This document shows, one piece after another, positions 59,789 through 64,000 of a stretch of DNA of 64,000 nt. Under the pieces are notes generated by a model, which made no database searches, was not told where the DNA came from, and saw only the letters and a list, made by a program, of their open reading frames with translations. Source of the DNA: CAYVBW01 sp964588685 (GTDB lineage Bacteria > Patescibacteriota > Microgenomatia > UBA1400 > PJMF01); assembly GCA_964588685.1 (NCBI GenBank), contig CAZPQG010000001.1, forward strand, positions 61,737-125,736, given 5' to 3'. Positions within the stretch are counted from its first letter, which is position 1, and the number at the start of each line of letters is the position of its first letter. Position numbers and translations under genes: made by a program.

Positions 59789-60049
59789 ATGCCTAATTTA
59801 CCAAGTGCCAAAAAAGCTTTACGCTCTAGTAAACGAAAAGCCAAGGCTAATCAACGAATAAAATCACGTGTTAAAACTGCTTTTAAAAAACTCCAAGCTG
59901 AGAGTACAGATGAAAATCTGCGGCTAGCACAATCTGCTGTTGATAAAGCAGTGAAAAAAAATATTTTTCACAAAAATAAAGCCGCTCGATTAAAAAGCAG
60001 GATGGCCAAGATAGTGCAGCAAGCTAACTCTGAAAATAGCTCGCAATAA
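59789..60049 (+). CDS. rpsT: 30S ribosomal protein S20
   Basis: 86 residues. MPNLPSAKKALRSSKRKAKANQRIKSRVKTAFKKL at the start and AVKKNIFHKNKAARLKSRMAKIV at the end are S20 signatures (k...iH.N.AaR.kSrL). It binds 16S rRNA early in assembly. Monocistronic, with a small hairpin and T-run after the stop. Confidence 0.96.
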   Translation: MPNLPSAKKALRSSKRKAKANQRIKSRVKTAFKKLQAESTDENLRLAQSAVDKAVKKNIFHKNKAARLKSRMAKIVQQANSENSSQ

Positions 60050-60099
60050 AAATCCGAAAAATAATTTCGTCATTTAGTTAGTTCACAATCAACTGTGGT

Positions 60100-60128
60100 C
60101 TACAATAAAACAATTGTAGTCTAATTTT
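60100..60128 (+). terminator. Probable rpsT terminator
   Basis: CTACAAT (60100-60106), loop AAAACA, ATTGTAG (60113-60119), followed within a few nt by a T-run (TCTAATTTTTTT). 51 nt after the rpsT stop. Confidence 0.6.
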
Positions 60129-60214
60129 TTTCATTAAATTTATCCTAAGAATAAAAGTCATTTTTAAGATTTTTAAACTTTAAATTTATGGCTCCATTTT
60201 AATTTGGCTCTGGG

Positions 60215-60220
60215 TATAAT
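60215..60220 (+). promoter_or_regulatory. -10 box (TATAAT) directly before lepA
   Basis: GGG-TATAAT-TTTGTT-ATG: a consensus -10 ends 6 nt before the start codon, predicting a leaderless lepA mRNA. The -35 region is weak. Confidence 0.5.
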
Positions 60221-60226
60221 TTTGTT

Positions 60227-62020
60227 ATGAAAACAATCCAACATAATTCTTCACTAATAAGAAATTTTTCTATTATCGCTCATATTGATCATGGAAAAAC
60301 TACCTTAACTGACCAATTCTTAAAACTTACTGAAACAGTCTCTACTGAAGATTTAAAAGAAAGAATGATGGATTCCAACCCTATAGAGCAAGAAAAAGGA
60401 ATCACTATTAAACTGGCTCCAGTTCGTTTAAAGCATCAAGGCCATGTCTTAAACTTGATTGATACTCCGGGTCATGTGGATTTTAGTTATGAAGTTAGCC
60501 GTTCACTCCAAGCCTGTGAGGGAGCTGTCTTGCTGGTTGATGCTACTCAAGGAGTGCAAGCTCAAACTTTGGCAAATTTTGAAAAAGCAAAGGCTCAAAA
60601 TCTTAAAATTATCCCTGTAATTAATAAGGTTGATCTACCTACTGCTGAAATAGAGTCAACCTTGATTGAAATGATGGATATTTTTGAAATTAAAGAAGAT
60701 GATGTTGTTTTATGTTCTGCAAAAACAGGCGAAGGAGTGGAAAAAGTTTTAGATAAAATTATTCAAAATGTTCCCGCACCTCAAGGTTCAGATCAAAAGA
60801 TATTACAGGCTCTCATCATTACTTCTCAATATAATAATCATCAAGGAGTAGTCGCTTACACTAGAGTCTTTAACGGTGCTTTAAAAAGAAATGATGATTT
60901 AAGCTTATTATTTGGCCAAACTAATTTCCAACCTTCAGAGATTGGCATCTTTACACCAAATAAAACTCCTGTTAACGAGCTTAAAAGCGGCGAAGTAGGC
61001 TATATTGCTACCGGGTTGAAAAATATAGAATTAGTTAAAATTGGAGACACTATCACGCATAAAAAAAATAACAAACAGGCAGAACCTTTGCCAGGATTTA
61101 AAGAACCCACGCCCATGATGTTTATGGAGCTTTATCCGGTAGACAACAATTATTTTCAAGAGCTTAAATCTGCTGTTGACAAACTTAAACTGCATGATGC
61201 AGCTTTAACTTACAGACCCACTCATTCACAAGCACTAGGCAATGGCTTAAGAGTTGGTTTTTTAGGAATTTTTCATGCTGAAATAGTTAGAGAAAGATTA
61301 AAAAGAGAGTTTAATCAAAATTTAATTGCTACCGCTCCTTCAGTTAGATATTTAGTTAAAACTAAACAAAACCAGGAGTTGACAATTGAAAATCCAAGCG
61401 ACCTGCCTGACCCCAGCCAAATTAAAGAAATTTTAGAACCAATAGTGAAAGTTAAAATTTTTGCTCCGGCCGAATATTTGCCTGCAATTGTAGATTTTAC
61501 TAATCGCAAAAGAGGAAAACTGCTCAATTCTGCTACCAACGGCACTAGGTCAAGATTAGATTACAAAATGCCTTTAAACGAATTAATTTATAATTTCCAT
61601 GATAATTTAAAGTCACTTACCTCAGGCTATGCTTCTTTAGAATATAAAGCTGCAGGCTATAAACCTGTAGACGCTATCAAAGTAGATATTTTAGTTAATA
61701 AAGAAGAAGTTGAAGCTTTAAGCTTTATTTCACTTAAAAGCGAAGCTGAGGAAAAAGGGCGAAAAATTGTAAAAAAACTCAAAGAAGTTGTACCCAGACA
61801 AATGTTTGAGGTGCCGATTCAAGCTGCGATTGGCGGGAAAATTATTGCCAGAGAAACTTTAAGAGCTTATCGCAAAGATGTCACTGCTAAATTGTATGGG
61901 GGCGATGTTACGCGCAGAAAAAAACTTTTAGCAAATCAGGCTGAAGGCAAAAAAAGGATGAAAAAACACGGAGAAGTAGAGCTAAATCAAGAAGCTTTTT
62001 TGGCGGTATTGGAAAATTAA
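60227..62020 (+). CDS. lepA: Elongation factor 4 (LepA), ribosomal back-translocase GTPase
   Basis: 597 residues, standard length. GTPase domain: IAHIDHGKTTLTDQFL, QEKGITIKLAPVRL, LIDTPGHVDFSYEVSRSLQACEGAVLLVDA, NKVDLP. Then domain II, the LepA-specific EF-G domains III and V (GFLGIFHAEIVRERLKREF, NLIATAPSVRY) and the unique C-terminal domain (GKIIARETLRAYRKDVTAKLYGGDVTRRKKLLANQAEGKKRMK). It acts on stalled or mis-translocated ribosomes. Transcribed alone. Confidence 0.98.
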   Translation: MKTIQHNSSLIRNFSIIAHIDHGKTTLTDQFLKLTETVSTEDLKERMMDSNPIEQEKGITIKLAPVRLKHQGHVLNLIDTPGHVDFSYEVSRSLQACEGAVLLVDATQGVQAQTLANFEKAKAQNLKIIPVINKVDLPTAEIESTLIEMMDIFEIKEDDVVLCSAKTGEGVEKVLDKIIQNVPAPQGSDQKILQALIITSQYNNHQGVVAYTRVFNGALKRNDDLSLLFGQTNFQPSEIGIFTPNKTPVNELKSGEVGYIATGLKNIELVKIGDTITHKKNNKQAEPLPGFKEPTPMMFMELYPVDNNYFQELKSAVDKLKLHDAALTYRPTHSQALGNGLRVGFLGIFHAEIVRERLKREFNQNLIATAPSVRYLVKTKQNQELTIENPSDLPDPSQIKEILEPIVKVKIFAPAEYLPAIVDFTNRKRGKLLNSATNGTRSRLDYKMPLNELIYNFHDNLKSLTSGYASLEYKAAGYKPVDAIKVDILVNKEEVEALSFISLKSEAEEKGRKIVKKLKEVVPRQMFEVPIQAAIGGKIIARETLRAYRKDVTAKLYGGDVTRRKKLLANQAEGKKRMKKHGEVELNQEAFLAVLEN

Positions 62021-62168
62021 AAAACTATTAAAATTAGGCTATGGCTAAACCTCAATTTCTTCTGTCTCTATTTCCTAACAACGAAAACCCTCAATAGTAA
62101 GTCAAAAATGATATAATAATGAGGCGCTAACATTTAGTTGTTAACAGTAAAGCTTAAAGAGGCAAAAC

Positions 62169-63065
62169 ATGTCTGTCACCATCTTCAACCAAGATCAAAA
62201 AAATAAAGACGAACAAGATAAAGAAAGTCAGCAATCTGTTAATCAACAGGCTCCTAAAAAGAGGCTCCTTAAAAAACAAAACAGCGGTCAACCTCTAAAA
62301 AAAGACAAAAAAAGAAAAAGGACAACTTTCCAACTTTCTCCGGATAATCAAAAAAAACGGAGCGGTACGAAGTCTATTATGAACAGCAACTTTAAAAAAA
62401 CAACTGATTTAAAACCAAATATAAAATGGGAAGATACACCGGAAGAAATTAATAAGCAAATTAAAAAAGCCAATAATCTTTCAGAAGCTATTAAAAACGA
62501 GCCTTCCACCAGAAAAAAATTGATTGCTTTTGCTCCTAAACCTATTAAAATTCATTTTGATTCTCAGCTTCCAAATGAAACTATTGTCTTAATGCTTAGG
62601 CAGCATCCTGCGACTCAATTAAATAAAATAATAATTATTGTTTTGGGTTTATTTTTTCCAATATTGCTTTTTGTCTCCCCATTTTTAGACTTTTTACAAC
62701 CAAACTATAAAGCCGCTGTCTTAATTGGTTGGTACTTAATCCTTTCAGGCTTTGCTTTAGAAACCTTTTTAAGCTGGTTTTTCCATGCATTTTTTATCAC
62801 TGACCGCAGAGTAATCGATATAGATTTTTATTCAATGGTGCACAAAAATGTTACTTCTGCTAAATTAGAAAGTCTTCAGGATGTTAATTTTATTACAACC
62901 GGAGTCTTAGCATCCCTACTGGATTATGGCACAGTTAGTTTGCAAACTGCAGGTACGGAAGCAAAAATCGCTTTTGAAAACGTACCACAGCCTGCTAAAG
63001 TCGCTAAGATTATCAATGAATTAATTGCCAAAAAAAAGAGAGCCCTGGCCAAAGGAAAAGCATGA
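62169..63065 (+). CDS. Membrane protein with bacterial PH domain
   Basis: 298 residues. An N-terminal cytoplasmic region of about 130 residues is Lys/Gln-rich and low in complexity. After LPNETIVLMLRQHPATQLNKI come two membrane helices (about 152-172 and 184-205), then the PH domain (bPH_2/YdbT type): FFITDRRVIDIDFYSMVHKNVTSAKLESLQDVNFITTGVLASLLDYGTVSLQTAGTEAKIAFENVPQPAKVAKIINEL, in which iTnkRvi...g......v.l..i.dv is typical. Function unknown; likely membrane-associated scaffolding. GAGG before the ATG. TATAAT near 62111 is a promoter candidate. Confidence 0.82.
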   Translation: MSVTIFNQDQKNKDEQDKESQQSVNQQAPKKRLLKKQNSGQPLKKDKKRKRTTFQLSPDNQKKRSGTKSIMNSNFKKTTDLKPNIKWEDTPEEINKQIKKANNLSEAIKNEPSTRKKLIAFAPKPIKIHFDSQLPNETIVLMLRQHPATQLNKIIIIVLGLFFPILLFVSPFLDFLQPNYKAAVLIGWYLILSGFALETFLSWFFHAFFITDRRVIDIDFYSMVHKNVTSAKLESLQDVNFITTGVLASLLDYGTVSLQTAGTEAKIAFENVPQPAKVAKIINELIAKKKRALAKGKA

Positions 63066-63206
63066 TTTTTAAAAGTTTAAAAAATGACATTTTGTTAATA
63101 AAAACTAATTAAGCGCTGAAGCTAATTTAATAAACATTAAAATAAAAAAGTCACAATTAAAAAAGCAGCGTAATAATAAAAAATAGTAGTTATTTAATTG
63201 CCAATC

Positions 63207-63455
63207 ATGAATACTTTTGAGTTTCTTGCTCTGCCGGAAGATATTGATTTTCAAAAAATACAGCTTTTTATTGAAAAATTACTGTTTTTAACAGGTTCGC
63301 TTTTATATCTAGTCTTTGCAGTGGTAGTAGTTAGACAAATTAATATTATGGAAAAAACTATTATGACTGACTTTTCTCCTGTCATTACTTTGCTGGGGTT
63401 AATGCACTTAGCTTTTACTATCTCTGTATTTATAGGTTTTTTAATATTTTTATAA
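63207..63455 (+). CDS. Small two-helix membrane protein, DUF5657-like
   Basis: 82 residues from the ATG at 63207 (a TTG at 63198 is also open). KLLFLTGSLLYLVFAVVVVRQINIMEKTIMTDFSPVITLLGLMHLAFTISVFIGFLIFL has two membrane helices and a conserved VVRQ...M..T..T.fSPvi..l...H linker, as in the DUF5657 family widespread in CPR. Function unknown. It is the last protein gene before the rRNA operon, with which it converges. Confidence 0.65.
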   Translation: MNTFEFLALPEDIDFQKIQLFIEKLLFLTGSLLYLVFAVVVVRQINIMEKTIMTDFSPVITLLGLMHLAFTISVFIGFLIFL

Positions 63456-63530
63456 ATCTTAATTTTTTAAATTTCTTTCGAACAAAATACTGCTTGTCCT
63501 CATTTTTACTCTTTCCATTAAAAAAGCGCT

Positions 63531-63655
63531 TTGTTCTGGCCTCGACCTATCTTCACACTCGGACTCCCGAGTATTATTGTCAGCGCTAAGGCGTTTCAAG
63601 ACTCTGTTCGGAATGGAAAGAGTTGGTTCCACCTTGCTCCAGAGACCAGAACAAA
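63531..63655 (-). rRNA. rrf: 5S ribosomal RNA
   Basis: On the minus strand GGTGGAACCAACTCTTTCCATTCCGAACAGAG is the conserved loop A-B-C region, followed by GCCTTAGCGCTG and CTCGGGAGTCCGAG (helix IV). Helix I (GTTCTGGTC/GGCCAGAAC) extends outward as GCGTTTT/AAAGCGC and is followed by T6, so the outer stem doubles as the terminator of the rRNA operon. Ends are approximate within about 5 nt. Confidence 0.93.
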
Positions 63656-63784
63656 ACGCTTTTTATTAAAGAAATTTATTATAATCCAAACGAACTCAAC
63701 GCAAAGCGCTGTCAGAATGAAAATTATAATAAATTCCACTCTCTAACAAGTGAAGAAAACAAGCTTCTATAATTCAATTAATTC

Positions 63785-64000
63785 AAAAATTAATTGTGTT
63801 CAATTGACAATTAGTACAGCTAAGCTTAGTATTTTTCAATACTTACACCGGCTGCCTATCAACGTGGTGATCTCCCACGTGTCTAATAGAGATGATTAAT
63901 CTTGGAGAAGGCTTCTCGCTTAGATGCTTCCAGCGATTATCCTATAGGAATGTAGCTACCCTGCGCTGCCCTTGACAGGGACAACAGGAACACTAGGGAT
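63785..64000 (-). rRNA. rrl: 23S ribosomal RNA, 3' end (cut by window edge)
   Basis: The plus strand shows the reverse complement of the 23S 3' domain: ACCTATCAAC-type (CTATCAACGTGGTGATCT), CTTCTCGCTTAGATGCTTCCAGC and GTAGCTACCCTGCGCTGCCCTTGACAGG. The mature 3' end is near 63785-63795, before AATTAGTAC. About 130 nt separate it from 5S. The rest of 23S and 16S lie beyond the window. No intron is visible in the part present. Confidence 0.95.

Noticed and set aside
63531..63746. 71-codon open frame over the 5S rRNA
   Set aside because: It coincides with 5S rRNA on the opposite strand.
1..64000. CRISPR array, prophage or insertion sequence
   Set aside because: No regularly spaced repeats, Cas genes, transposases or phage structural genes were seen; the only recombinase looks like a housekeeping Xer.

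Overview
The window looks like a chromosomal segment of an uncultivated, AT-rich bacterium of the Patescibacteria / Candidate Phyla Radiation (CPR), probably from a metagenome scaffold. This rests on gene content seen here: a very short IF-2, a compact HrcA, a stand-alone 5'-3' exonuclease, DUF5667- and DUF5657-type proteins, PilN/PilO-like genes beside murJ, two class A PBPs, surface proteins with fibronectin III or cohesin-like folds, and no outer-membrane genes. The phylum within CPR cannot be settled by eye. TGA acts as an ordinary stop (for example at the tsaCE/tsaD junction and at the end of the PH-domain gene), so the TGA=Gly code of some CPR lineages is excluded.

Layout. 1-6.4 kb, minus strand: end of rpe, rpiB, a small conserved protein, a ferredoxin-NADP reductase-like flavoprotein, a YjjX-type NTPase, a Nudix hydrolase, a cold-shock protein, a DEDDy exonuclease and an aldolase-like TIM barrel. 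6.6-12.3 kb: the classical nusA-infB-rpsO-pnp translation/RNA-decay cluster. 12.6-18.8 kb: a DUF5667 secreted protein and the heat-shock group dnaJ, a glycosyltransferase, dnaK, grpE, hrcA, with a CIRCE-like operator before hrcA. 19-25 kb: surface and glycan genes (cohesin-like protein, GH-A glycosidase, GT4) plus an orphan on the plus strand and a polA-type 5'-3' exonuclease. 25-34.6 kb: ftsH, trpS, a Xer-like recombinase, an FtsB-like protein, two CAT-anticodon tRNAs (initiator and elongator Met), a GT-B glycosyltransferase, and groEL-groES with a second CIRCE-like operator. 35.4-41.2 kb, plus strand: a tsaC-tsaE fusion with tsaD (t6A tRNA modification), a large membrane protein with a C-terminal propeller, and smpB. 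41-55 kb: membrane and envelope genes, including two class A PBPs, a GH18 protein, two cytidylate-kinase-type enzymes and a YfiH-family protein. 55-59 kb: pilN/pilO-like genes and murJ. 59-64 kb: a decayed metallophosphoesterase pseudogene, rpsT, lepA, a PH-domain protein, a DUF5657-like protein, then 5S rRNA and the 3' end of 23S rRNA on the minus strand.

How it fits together. Most genes are core translation (IF-2, S15, S20, EF4, SmpB, TrpS, t6A synthesis, rRNA, tRNAs), proteostasis (two HrcA/CIRCE-type units, FtsH) and envelope building (MurJ, PBPs, GH18, pilus platform). I found no CRISPR array, prophage or insertion sequence. The most interesting items are: a three-member intergenic hairpin repeat family; two diverged CIRCE operators lying on promoters; an initiator tRNA lacking the usual three G-C pairs; a TsaC-TsaE fusion; an FtsH with Leu in place of the pore Phe; a recent metallophosphoesterase pseudogene; a 100-N gap that is probably an assembly artefact inside an intact gene; and several promoters whose -10 box sits 6-10 nt before the start codon, suggesting leaderless mRNAs.
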